Shown here: in pieces, positions 7,991 through 16,198 of the stretch
How positions within the stretch are numbered: the first letter of the stretch is position 1
How the letters are laid out: each line of letters opens with the position of its first letter
Assembly: GCF_018122595.1 (NCBI RefSeq)
Contig: NZ_JAGRQH010000011.1
Coordinates: 1 to 36,331, forward strand
Direction of reading: 5' to 3'
Origin: Neokomagataea anthophila
GTDB taxonomy: Bacteria; Pseudomonadota; Alphaproteobacteria; Acetobacterales; Acetobacteraceae
Length of the DNA stretch: 36,331 nt
The notes under the pieces: model-generated
The model's database searches: none
Seen by the model: the letters and a program-made list of their open reading frames with translations, nothing else
Told to the model about the DNA's origin: nothing
Position numbers and translations under genes: made by a program

Positions 7991-8401
7991 ATGCTGCGTT
8001 TCCGTACAACATCTGAACGGTTCCGACTGTTCCTCTGCCTGCTTCAGGCGGTGTTGATGCTGTTCGCGGTCACCCCCAGCTATGCTGCCCCGCACATGGC
8101 ACACCACGCCACATCATCGGCCATGATGCCCATGCACACTATGGGTACCATGCAGGAATGCTGCTCAACGCACGCCATGCGGGACACATCCCCTCATGCC
8201 CAAACACCGCATACACCCGGTGGCCATTGCGGCAACTGTGCCCACACTGCCTGCGATACCAGCACAGCGGTTCTCCCAGTCACAGCTTTAGCAACTGGGC
8301 TTTTCTTCGCACAGCACCAAACGCTTCACTCAACACAAGCCGTTCCCACCGGCAATGCTGCACGGCCTGACCTGCCCCCGCCCCGCACACAAACCGTCTG
8401 A
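7991..8401 (+). CDS. Secreted His/Met/Cys-rich protein, possible copper binder
   Basis: This 136-residue protein has a signal peptide (hydrophobic core at about residues 13-28, likely cleavage after SYA at residue 32). The mature part is rich in His, Met and Cys: HMAHH, MMPMHTMGTM, ECCSTH and GHCGNCAHTAC. These soft ligands fit copper or another metal in the periplasm. It resembles the small DUF2946-type proteins often seen near copper genes, but I cannot confirm the family. It is the first gene of the rightward copper operon, 75 nt ahead of the multicopper oxidase, and diverges from the Cu ATPase. The role in copper handling is inferred from composition and context. Confidence 0.7.
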   Translation: MLRFRTTSERFRLFLCLLQAVLMLFAVTPSYAAPHMAHHATSSAMMPMHTMGTMQECCSTHAMRDTSPHAQTPHTPGGHCGNCAHTACDTSTAVLPVTALATGLFFAQHQTLHSTQAVPTGNAARPDLPPPRTQTV

Positions 8402-8476
8402 AAAAACTTAGCCTCTTGCCTCAGCGTAGCCACAAGCAAAACGGGCTCCTTTTGCTCTTTCATACGGTTTTGTATC

Positions 8477-10489
8477 ATGACCAATCACCTCACCACACCG
8501 CCAACACGGCGTGGTTTTCTGGCGTCTATCAGCGCTATCAGCGGCCTTACGGCCCTCGCACCAACACGCCTTCTGGCGGCACCAGACACCCAAACTGGGC
8601 AAATCCCACCCACAACACAGAAGAACTGGCACCTCACCGTAGGACGTAAAACCGTTACCATTGACGGGAAAACCCTCAATGCTCCAACGGCTAATAACTC
8701 TGTGCCCGGCCCTATCCTACGCTTTAAAGAAGGTGAAAATATTACCATCACCGTCAGCAATAGCCTGACGGAAGAAACCTCAATTCACTGGCATGGTCTG
8801 CGCGTACCGGCCCGCATGGATGGCGTACCCGGCCTCAGCTTTCACGGTATCGCCCCAGGGGAATCCTTCACATACCAATTCCCTATCAAACAAAGCGGCA
8901 CCTATTGGTACCACAGCCATTCCAACATGCAGGAAGCACAAGGCCTCATCGGGGCTATCGTCATTGACCCTGCCACTCCAGAGCCCAACCCATGTGACCG
9001 GGATTACATCATCATGCTGGGTGAGTGGACCGATGTCTCCCCCGCCGAAATTGTCAGCAACCTCAAAATGCAGGACGATTATTACAACTTCCGGCAGCGC
9101 AGCACAGCCTCTCTTCCCGCACAATCCAAACATGATGGCGGCCTCGTTCCCGCCTTAAAAAGCCGCTTAATGTGGTCCGGCATGAACATGTCTGCCACCG
9201 ACATCTCAGACGTATCGGGCATTATCTATACCTACACGATGAATGCCATTGCTCCCCATACCGGATGGGAAGGTCTGTTTCGTGCCGGAGAACGCATACG
9301 CCTGCGCTTCATCAACAGCGCCACCATGACCCTCTTTGACGTCCGCATTCCCGGCCTTGAAATGACCGTGGTGGCAGCCGATGGAAACCCGGTTGAACCC
9401 GTACCCATTGATGAATTCCGCATCGGCGTGGCGGAAACCTATGACGTTATCGTCCAACCCCGCGAAAACCGCCCGTACACACTCTTTGCCCAAAGCGAAG
9501 ATCGTACCGGATACGCTCTAGGCACACTGACCCCCCGCACCGGACTCCGCTCAGCCATTCCCCCCATGGACCCGCGCCCCGTCCGCACCATGGTCGATAT
9601 GGGTATGGATATGAACGATATGGACATGAAGGACATGCCGGGCATGAACATGCACGGAAAAGACATGACTTCTATGCCTTCTACAAAACCCAATAAAACC
9701 GGAACAGCTCAACCGTCCTCAACCCATCACATGATGGCAGGCATGGCGATGGACCATATGAACATGGCCAATATGCCGGGTATGAATATGCCGCATACAC
9801 ACCACATGATGGCTGAAATGGCTATGCCCGGCATGGATATGCATGACCACCACATGCCCACTATGAAACATGATATGCCCATGGCGGGCATGACCATGAA
9901 TCACATGACAATGCACGGTATGGATATGAGCCACATGGGCACCATGCCCCAAACATCAACCCAATTAGAAATTGATGATCCCGGCCCACCGCCCCTGAAT
10001 GTCGAAAACCAAAATATTGCCACACACCCCATTGATCGCCTCGGTGACCCCGGAGACGGCCTTTCCAATACCAACCGGCGCGTACTGACCTATAAAGACC
10101 TCCGCGCGACGACACCGTCCCCTGATCCACGCCCCCCTTCACGGGAAATTATTCTGCACCTCACAGGCAATATGGAGCGCTATATCTGGGGCTTTAACGG
10201 CCGAAAATTCTCGGAATCCGGTCCCATTCGCCTGCGCCTGAATGAACGCGTGCGCTTTACCCTCATCAATGACACCATGATGGAACACCCCATCCACCTC
10301 CATGGCTTCTGGAGCGAACTCGAAAACGGGCACGGTGCGTACACCCCTCGAAAACACACGATCATCTCACAACCCGGCGGCACAATGAGTTTTCTCATGA
10401 CCGCAGATGAACCCGGCATGTGGGCCTTCCACTGCCACCTGCTCTACCACATGGATCTCGGCATGTTTCGGACAGTGAGCGTCGCATGA
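8477..10489 (+). CDS. pcoA: Periplasmic multicopper oxidase, PcoA/CopA copper-resistance type
   Basis: This 670-residue enzyme probably oxidises Cu(I) to the less toxic Cu(II) in the periplasm and binds extra copper. A twin-arginine signal (TRRGFLAS, Arg11-Arg12) indicates folded export through Tat. All copper ligand motifs are present: HWHG (104-107), WYHSHS (His146, His148), HPIHLHGF (His604, His607, His609) and HCHLLYHMDLGM, with Cys653 as the type 1 ligand and Met663 as its axial ligand. A Met/His/Asp-rich insert spans about residues 372-491 with dozens of Met in MDM, MPGM and HM patterns. This is longer than I expect for the family and is a likely copper-binding tail. The stop codon overlaps the copB start (ATGA). 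Confidence 0.93.
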   Translation: MTNHLTTPPTRRGFLASISAISGLTALAPTRLLAAPDTQTGQIPPTTQKNWHLTVGRKTVTIDGKTLNAPTANNSVPGPILRFKEGENITITVSNSLTEETSIHWHGLRVPARMDGVPGLSFHGIAPGESFTYQFPIKQSGTYWYHSHSNMQEAQGLIGAIVIDPATPEPNPCDRDYIIMLGEWTDVSPAEIVSNLKMQDDYYNFRQRSTASLPAQSKHDGGLVPALKSRLMWSGMNMSATDISDVSGIIYTYTMNAIAPHTGWEGLFRAGERIRLRFINSATMTLFDVRIPGLEMTVVAADGNPVEPVPIDEFRIGVAETYDVIVQPRENRPYTLFAQSEDRTGYALGTLTPRTGLRSAIPPMDPRPVRTMVDMGMDMNDMDMKDMPGMNMHGKDMTSMPSTKPNKTGTAQPSSTHHMMAGMAMDHMNMANMPGMNMPHTHHMMAEMAMPGMDMHDHHMPTMKHDMPMAGMTMNHMTMHGMDMSHMGTMPQTSTQLEIDDPGPPPLNVENQNIATHPIDRLGDPGDGLSNTNRRVLTYKDLRATTPSPDPRPPSREIILHLTGNMERYIWGFNGRKFSESGPIRLRLNERVRFTLINDTMMEHPIHLHGFWSELENGHGAYTPRKHTIISQPGGTMSFLMTADEPGMWAFHCHLLYHMDLGMFRTVSVA

Positions 10490-11280
10490 GCATGAAACAC
10501 ATCATCCCCGCACTCACCTTCGGAGCGCTGAGCATACTCGCCCTCCCACGGTCCGCCCACGCTCAAATCATCACCATTCATCACGCAGCAGATGCTCCAA
10601 CGGACAACGCACCAACCTCTATGCCCGGCATGAGCCCCGTCATGATGGACCAAGCCACATGGTTCCACGGCATCTTCAACCAACTCGAAGGGCGTTACGC
10701 CCCCCAAGGCACAGACTTCCGCTGGGATGGTGAAATGTGGTTTGGCTCTGATTACAACCGCCTCTGGCTCCGCTCTGAAGGCACCCTATCCAAGGGCCAA
10801 CTTTCCGATGGGCAACACGAAATCCTCTATAGTCGTGCTATTTCTACCTATTGGAACCTCCAAGGAGGCACGCGCATTGACCTCGATAGCGGCCCCACCC
10901 GCGCATGGGCAGCGTTTGGCGTAGAAGGCCTCGCGCTTTATCAATTCGAGCTCGGTGCTATGGGCTATGTTGGTGGCAATGGCGGCGCCGCAGCCCGCCT
11001 CGAAGGGTCATATGATATTCTGCTCACCAACCGGTTGATTCTCCAACCGCAAGTAGAGCTCAATGCCTATACACGCCCAGACCCCGCACGCGGTGTCGGC
11101 TCCGGCTTATCAGAAATCGATACCGGCATTCGCCTAAGATATGAGCACTGGCGAAAATTCGCGCCATACCTCGCCATGACTTATAATACACCCTTAGGCC
11201 AAGCACGGCACTTCCCAGATAACCGTAATGATATACGGTCTGCCCTACGCTTTACCTTCGGTCTACGTAACTGGTTCTAA
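10486..11280 (+). CDS. copB: Copper resistance protein B, outer-membrane beta-barrel
   Basis: This 264-residue CopB/PcoB protein has a signal peptide ending AHA-Q27. A short Met-containing stretch (MPGMSPVMMD) follows, then a beta-barrel domain of alternating strands ending in aromatic Trp-Phe, as outer-membrane proteins do. CopB proteins bind copper and act with the PcoA-type oxidase in the outer envelope. The ATG at 10486 overlaps the oxidase stop as ATGA, which implies translational coupling. An in-frame start at 10420 inside the oxidase gene is unlikely, and an ATG two codons further on is also possible. A hairpin terminator follows the stop. The N-terminal Met-rich region is shorter than in some homologues. 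Confidence 0.92.
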   Translation: MSMKHIIPALTFGALSILALPRSAHAQIITIHHAADAPTDNAPTSMPGMSPVMMDQATWFHGIFNQLEGRYAPQGTDFRWDGEMWFGSDYNRLWLRSEGTLSKGQLSDGQHEILYSRAISTYWNLQGGTRIDLDSGPTRAWAAFGVEGLALYQFELGAMGYVGGNGGAAARLEGSYDILLTNRLILQPQVELNAYTRPDPARGVGSGLSEIDTGIRLRYEHWRKFAPYLAMTYNTPLGQARHFPDNRNDIRSALRFTFGLRNWF

Positions 11281-11290
11281 AAAACCGAAT

Positions 11291-11323
11291 AATCAGCGCC
11301 ACCTTCATCATTCGGCGCTGATT
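11291..11323 (+). terminator. Rho-independent terminator after copB
   Basis: AATCAGCGCC (11291-11300) pairs with GGCGCTGATT (11314-11323) across a 13-nt loop, and a T-rich run (TTTTCTCT) follows. It closes the copper operon and makes the feo genes a separate transcription unit. Confidence 0.8.
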
Positions 11324-11355
11324 TTCTCTATCACCTTGCATGACATCATATCTGT

Positions 11356-11376
11356 AAATGCAATTTAGTCGCATTT
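11356..11376. promoter_or_regulatory. Palindromic box upstream of feoA, possible Fur site
   Basis: AAATGC (11356-11361) and GCATTT (11371-11376) face each other across 9 nt, with further symmetric matches inside. The TGC-N9-GCA layout resembles what I recall of alphaproteobacterial Fur-family boxes. It lies about 80 nt before the feoA start and just after the copB terminator, which fits iron-dependent control of feoAB. This is inference from pattern and position. Confidence 0.45.
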
Positions 11377-11456
11377 TTTCCTTTTCGATCCCCTATGAGC
11401 GCCCTATCTAGAAAGAGAAATTATAGAGCCAACACCCAAAGGGGCCGGACATCATC

Positions 11457-11699
11457 GTGCATACGCTCGCCACACTGCCCAAGGGCCATGAAGCCATCAT
11501 CACCAGCGTCTCACATATGACAGATGCTGACACGATTGCTTTGCGTCTGGGCGAAGTCGGCTTTGTGCCAGGTGAGCGCGTGCAAACCATTGCTACAGGA
11601 CCTTTCGGGCGTGAACCGATTGCCGTCCGCCTTGGAACATCACGCTTTGCTCTACGCCATAGCGAAGCTGCCCGCATTCACCTGCAGGACCCCAAATAA
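11457..11699 (+). CDS. feoA: Ferrous iron transport protein A
   Basis: This 80-residue protein with an SH3-like FeoA fold is a small cytoplasmic partner of the FeoB ferrous iron channel. The motif LRLGEVGFVPGERVQTIATGPF is the conserved FeoA core, and the ending IAVRLGTSRFALRHSEAARI matches the final strands of the domain. The start is GTG at 11457, preceded by a G-rich AAAGGGG about 12 nt upstream. The gene ends 6 nt before feoB, a standard feoAB arrangement. A candidate Fur-type palindrome lies upstream. Confidence 0.9.
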   Translation: MHTLATLPKGHEAIITSVSHMTDADTIALRLGEVGFVPGERVQTIATGPFGREPIAVRLGTSRFALRHSEAARIHLQDPK

Positions 11700-11705
11700 A
11701 TTCTT

Positions 11706-13541
11706 ATGTCCACCTCTGCCCCCCGTAACATCGCCCTTGCCGGCAACCCTAATTGCGGCAAAACCTCCCTGTTCAATCAACTGACAGGAAGCCGACAAAA
11801 AGTCGGCAACTACGCCGGGGTTACAGTTGAGCGGAAGGTCGGTTTCTTCACAACGCCACAGAATACGCCTATCCGGGTGTTGGACCTGCCCGGTGCCTAC
11901 AGCCTCTCCTCCACCAGCCCCGATGAAGATATTACGCGTGATATCTGTCTCGGCCGCCACCCAGCCGAAGCACAGCCAGAAGTGCTCATCGGCGTTGTCT
12001 CAGCCTCCAACCTGCGCCTCCACCTCCGGTTCCTTCTAGAACTCAAGCAGATTGGCGTTCCCGTCATCGTCGCCATGAACATGATGGATGAAGCTGAGAA
12101 AATTGGCCTCACTATCGATACAGAGGGCCTGTCCGCTGATCTCGGCATGCCCGTTATCCCGGTCATCAGCCTCCATAAGCAAGGCATCGCGCAACTCCTC
12201 ACCACGCTGGACCAACCCGTCCCAGCACCACCCCCATTACCAGAAGGCACGGACCTCCACGCCGAGGTCCGCCGCCTACTCTCCCATTATGTGCAACAAC
12301 CCACCGCCCCGCGTGAACGCTTCACGGACCGACTGGACCGCTGGACACTACACCCCGTCCTCGGGCCACTCATCCTGCTCATCATCTTATTCATTATGTT
12401 CCAAACCGTCTTTGCATGGGCTCAACCCATCATGGACGCTCTGGGTAGCGGCTTAAACGACTTCGGCGCATGGGCCCTCACCCCCCTTCCTGATGGTATG
12501 CTGCACAGCCTCTTGGCAGATGGTGTCATCGCAGGGGCGGGAACAGTCGTCGTCTTCCTACCGCAAATCCTTATTTTATTCCTCTGGATCATCACACTCG
12601 AAGAATCTGGGTATCTCCCTCGCGCAGCCTTCTTACTAGACCGCGTCATGGCTATGGCAGGCCTCAGCGGGCGCTCTTTCATCCCCCTCCTCTCCAGTTT
12701 TGCATGTGCCATCCCCGGCATTATGGCCGCACGCACGATCCAAAACCCACGGGACCGCTTGGTAACGATCCTCATCGCCCCCCTTATGACCTGCTCTGCA
12801 CGCTTGCCGGTCTACACACTCCTCATCGGTGCCTTTGTTCCCCATCGCGCCGTCTGGGGTATCATGAACCTACAAGGCCTCGTACTCTTCGGGCTTTATG
12901 CGGCCGCAATCATCAGCGGTATTATCGCCGCACGAATCATGACACGTGGCGTTGCGTCTCAAGAGCACCCCCTGCTCCTTGAGTTGCCACCCTACCGCCG
13001 TCCGCTTTTACGCAGCGTGGCTCTCGGCCTATGGCAACGCGCCGTAATGTTCCTTTCACGCGTCGGCACCATCATTGTCTCACTCAACGTCCTACTCTGG
13101 GGGCTTTCCAGCTTCCCATTCCCACCTGCACATGCAAACGGGGCAGCCATCGACTACAGCATCGCGGGGCGCATCGGGCATTTAATGCAGCCCCTCTTCG
13201 CCCCTCTTGGTTTTAACTGGCAAATTTGCGTCGCTCTCATTCCCGGCCTTGCCGCAAGAGAAGTCGCCATCAGTTCGCTTGCAACCGTGTACGCCATCGG
13301 CGCCACAGGTGACGATGCAGGCGACAAACTCCTACCCATCCTCTCCAGCCAATGGTCCATGGCCACAGCTTTTGCGCTCTTGGCATGGTATGTATACGCT
13401 CCACAATGCATCTCAACATTAGCCGTCATGCGGCGTGAAACACGTTCCCTCAAAGTCGTCCTAGGGGCCGCCGCTTATTTATTCGGCCTCGCCTATTTGG
13501 GAGCGTTCCTCACGCACTATATAACTCTCAAGATGCAATAA
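11706..13541 (+). CDS. feoB: Ferrous iron transporter FeoB
   Basis: This 611-residue inner-membrane Fe(II) importer has an N-terminal GTPase-like domain. G1 is GNPNCGKT (13-20), the G2 Thr is T40, G3 is DLPG (60-63) and G4 is NMMD (125-128). A helical regulatory domain (about 170-215) and two Gate-type membrane halves follow, with segments such as VVVFLPQILILFLWIITLEESGYLPRAAF split by loops. It is shorter than the 750-770 residues of the E. coli protein, mainly through a shorter C-terminus, but no core motif is missing. It sits between feoA (6 nt) and a small Cys-rich membrane protein (19 nt), forming a three-gene feo operon. Confidence 0.94.
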   Translation: MSTSAPRNIALAGNPNCGKTSLFNQLTGSRQKVGNYAGVTVERKVGFFTTPQNTPIRVLDLPGAYSLSSTSPDEDITRDICLGRHPAEAQPEVLIGVVSASNLRLHLRFLLELKQIGVPVIVAMNMMDEAEKIGLTIDTEGLSADLGMPVIPVISLHKQGIAQLLTTLDQPVPAPPPLPEGTDLHAEVRRLLSHYVQQPTAPRERFTDRLDRWTLHPVLGPLILLIILFIMFQTVFAWAQPIMDALGSGLNDFGAWALTPLPDGMLHSLLADGVIAGAGTVVVFLPQILILFLWIITLEESGYLPRAAFLLDRVMAMAGLSGRSFIPLLSSFACAIPGIMAARTIQNPRDRLVTILIAPLMTCSARLPVYTLLIGAFVPHRAVWGIMNLQGLVLFGLYAAAIISGIIAARIMTRGVASQEHPLLLELPPYRRPLLRSVALGLWQRAVMFLSRVGTIIVSLNVLLWGLSSFPFPPAHANGAAIDYSIAGRIGHLMQPLFAPLGFNWQICVALIPGLAAREVAISSLATVYAIGATGDDAGDKLLPILSSQWSMATAFALLAWYVYAPQCISTLAVMRRETRSLKVVLGAAAYLFGLAYLGAFLTHYITLKMQ

Positions 13542-13560
13542 CCCGGCATAAGGACATTGC

Positions 13561-13758
13561 GTGATGATCGAGACACTAATCGCAACCCTGCTTGTACTCG
13601 CCGCAGCCCTGTACTGGACCATGCGCCTGTTCCCCAGCATCCGTAAACCCGTCTACGCTGCTCTCGGCCGCACGCCCCCTCATAGCACAACAGCGAAACG
13701 ACCGGGTTCATGTGGTGGCTGCACTGGGTGCAGTGGTAAAAGCGGCGGTTGCCACTAA
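13561..13758 (+). CDS. Small Cys-rich membrane protein following feoB
   Basis: This 65-residue protein has one N-terminal membrane helix (about residues 4-24) and a C-terminal tail CGGCTGCSGKSGGCH with four cysteines. It matches the type called FeoB-associated Cys-rich membrane protein or DUF6587. The AAGGA site 7 nt before the GTG at 13561 also suits the ATG at 13564. It is the third gene of the feo operon. The Cys tail could bind iron or another metal near the FeoB mouth, possibly playing the part of FeoC, but this is inference. Confidence 0.75.
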   Translation: MMIETLIATLLVLAAALYWTMRLFPSIRKPVYAALGRTPPHSTTAKRPGSCGGCTGCSGKSGGCH

Positions 13759-13788
13759 AATAGTCCCACACACACGCATTACACAAAA

Positions 13789-13818
13789 AAACGCAGCGAG
13801 TTTTGCCCCGCTGCGTTT
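13789..13818. terminator. Bidirectional terminator between feo operon and prolyl oligopeptidase gene
   Basis: AAACGCAGCG (13789-13798) pairs with CGCTGCGTTT (13809-13818) across 10 nt. Extra A residues to the left give a long U-run for leftward transcripts and there is a short T-run to the right. It lies between convergent genes ending at 13758 and 13846. Confidence 0.75.
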
Positions 13819-13845
13819 CAGAACCCTAACTTAAATTCAAGCGGC

Positions 13846-15975
13846 TTATCGTGTCACACCACCAAGGCTAGACCACAGATACGTCCAGCTCAGCGCCTGC
13901 GTCTGAGCAATTTCTGGCTGGCTGGCACCAAAACCATGACCACCCGCCACTTGCTCCCAGTAATAATATGGCAGGTTCAATTCGCTCATACGCCAAGCAA
14001 AGCGTCGTGCATGAACCGGTCCAACACGATCATCTTTCGTTGTCGTTTCAATAAACGGTACTGGATATTGCGTTCCCGCCTTCAAGTTTTGCAGCGGTGA
14101 GATTTTACGCAAGAAATCCCTCTGTTCAGGAATAGACACCGTGCCATACTCCCCAACCCATGATGCACCCGCAGACATATGCTCATAATTCATCATGTCC
14201 AACAGCGGCACTTCAATATCCACAGCTTTCCAGAAATCTGGATGCTGCGTGAACTCAACGCCCATCAACAACCCACCATTCGAGCCACCGCGAATAGCCA
14301 AGTGTTGCGGAGACGTAATATGCCGCGCCGCCAAGTCATGCGCGACAGCGGCAAAATCATCATAAATATGCTGACGGCGCGTCTTCAAGCCTGCCTCATG
14401 CCAAGCGGGACCAAACTCACCACCCCCACGAATATTGGCCAGCACATATACGCCACCATGGCTTAACCAATTCACGCCAAGCCCTGCGGAATAAGACGGA
14501 AAGAGTGGCACTTCAAAGCCACCATAAGCATAAAGCAGCGTCGGGTTCGCATTATTCTGCGGCATATCTTTTCCATGCACGACAAAATACGGCACATCTG
14601 TCCCATCAGTGGAGCGTGCCTGATACTGATCTACCGCCATGGAAGACGCATCAAATTGTGCTGGTAGAGTATGCACAGCATTAACCGTCGCCGTATCTGT
14701 ATCAATCGACCAGATCGTTGGCGGCGTCAAAAACCCTGCCGACTGTGCATAAGCCAACGGGCTCGCATGATCAGCACTCACCAAATCAATCGATACATTC
14801 TTCGGTAAAGGCAATTGAGTACGCGTGAACGTATCCCCTGACGGAGTGAAGACCAAAAGCTGTCCACGCACGTTATCGTACAAAGACACCAAAACATGAC
14901 CGTGGCTCACCACAGCACTTTCAATGACCTGTTTTGCCTCTGGCTGAATCAATAATTGCGGCACAACATGGCGGTCCAGATCCACCAAAATGACCGAACC
15001 CGCCATGAAATTGGGACCGTGCGTATCCCAATCTTGATCCAACCGCACAACCAATTTATGCCCCAAAAGGCCCGTCACTTCCGCCCGTTCAGGCAGATCC
15101 AACGCCACAATACGGCCATTCACATAATGGTAAAAACGTGCCGAAAATGCATCAATCCCTTCACGGATCAACGCAACCTGATTGCCCTTTCCGTCATGCA
15201 AAACCACAGGGTCCACAGACACATCTGACGGCTTACCCGAGAATACCGTAACGGCAGAAGAAAGCTTTTTCCCGCGCTTCAAAGCTTTTACAATATAAGG
15301 GTAAGATGATTTCGTAACGTCTTTATCCGTCCACGGATAGCTGACCAAAAGCGTATCACGGTCTAACCAATCCGCAACCAGCTTCGCATGCGGCAGCGTA
15401 AAGCCATTCGGGACAAACTTGCCGGTTGAAAGATCAAACTCTCTCAACGTCTCCGCATCTTCACCACCATCAGACAGTGCAAGCAAGCAACGACTTTGGT
15501 GCAGGTCCAAGCATGACAGACCATGATAAACCCAGTTTTTTTGCTCTGCTGTTGCCAGTGCATCCAAATCCAGAACCGTCACCCAGTTCGGAGATTCTGA
15601 TGCATAATCAGCAACCGTCGTCCGGCGTAAAATACCACGCTGATGCGTAGCATCCCGCCAGAAATTATAAATCATGCCGTCAATTTGCTCAGGCATAGCC
15701 AAACGGTCATGCGTTTGCAGCAATTTCAAAGATGCATCATAAAAAGACTTAAATAACGGCTTTTGACCAAGCGTATTCAGCGTCTTTTGGTTTTGAGTCC
15801 GGACCCAATCCATCGCCTGCGCACCATCAATTTGGTCCAACCAAGCTGGTGGTGCTTTTTGTTCAACATCTGAAACCGCTTTGGATGGCGCCGTCTGAGC
15901 GTAGCTTACCCCTAGATGGAGCATAGAAGCGCTCGCCATCAAAACACCCAACCGCCGAAATGACATCAAAGACAT
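13846..15975 (-). CDS. Exported prolyl oligopeptidase family serine peptidase (S9)
   Basis: This 709-residue S9 peptidase cuts after proline in short peptides. A signal peptide (MSLMSFRRLGVLMASAS...VSYAQ) places it in the periplasm or outside. An N-terminal beta-propeller (about 80-430) screens the substrate, and the C-terminal alpha/beta hydrolase domain carries Ser565 in GGSNGG, Asp649 in KDDRV and His680 in GGHGFG. I chose the ATG at 15975 because AAGGAAG lies 5 nt upstream and the signal peptide begins there. The frame is open upstream to 16056 but that lead looks non-signal-like. It faces the PutA-like gene divergently, which suggests a peptide and proline-use context. Confidence 0.92.
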   Translation of the reverse strand: MSLMSFRRLGVLMASASMLHLGVSYAQTAPSKAVSDVEQKAPPAWLDQIDGAQAMDWVRTQNQKTLNTLGQKPLFKSFYDASLKLLQTHDRLAMPEQIDGMIYNFWRDATHQRGILRRTTVADYASESPNWVTVLDLDALATAEQKNWVYHGLSCLDLHQSRCLLALSDGGEDAETLREFDLSTGKFVPNGFTLPHAKLVADWLDRDTLLVSYPWTDKDVTKSSYPYIVKALKRGKKLSSAVTVFSGKPSDVSVDPVVLHDGKGNQVALIREGIDAFSARFYHYVNGRIVALDLPERAEVTGLLGHKLVVRLDQDWDTHGPNFMAGSVILVDLDRHVVPQLLIQPEAKQVIESAVVSHGHVLVSLYDNVRGQLLVFTPSGDTFTRTQLPLPKNVSIDLVSADHASPLAYAQSAGFLTPPTIWSIDTDTATVNAVHTLPAQFDASSMAVDQYQARSTDGTDVPYFVVHGKDMPQNNANPTLLYAYGGFEVPLFPSYSAGLGVNWLSHGGVYVLANIRGGGEFGPAWHEAGLKTRRQHIYDDFAAVAHDLAARHITSPQHLAIRGGSNGGLLMGVEFTQHPDFWKAVDIEVPLLDMMNYEHMSAGASWVGEYGTVSIPEQRDFLRKISPLQNLKAGTQYPVPFIETTTKDDRVGPVHARRFAWRMSELNLPYYYWEQVAGGHGFGASQPEIAQTQALSWTYLWSSLGGVTR

Positions 15976-16198
15976 AAAAACTTCCTTATACGCCTTACTC
16001 ATGCAGCGTATGCTATCTGCATCACCGCTCAAGCGGCCCACAAAAAATGAAAACAATATTTTCTGATGCTAAACTGAAATTCTACGGGAAGAAACACTCT
16101 TCTTCTGCCAGACACTCCCCCTTCTTTGACCATAAGATCACATCCTCAAAAAACATCGCATTCAGGGGGATGAATTAGCTGCCCTCCTGCGCTAGAGC

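Noticed and set aside
9719-9952. Antisense frame that would encode an extremely His-rich 77-residue protein
   Set aside because: It is the mirror of the Met/His-rich part of the multicopper oxidase: ATG codons read as CAT on the other strand. It has no ribosome site or independent support.
9590-9953. Possible DNA minisatellite or tandem repeat
   Set aside because: The repetition is at the level of Met and His codons. Unit lengths vary and no exact DNA period is seen, so it is a coding bias within one gene.
15976-16056. Longer start for prolyl oligopeptidase at 16056
   Set aside because: A good AAGGAAG site and a standard signal peptide start at 15975, and the upstream lead would disrupt the signal peptide.
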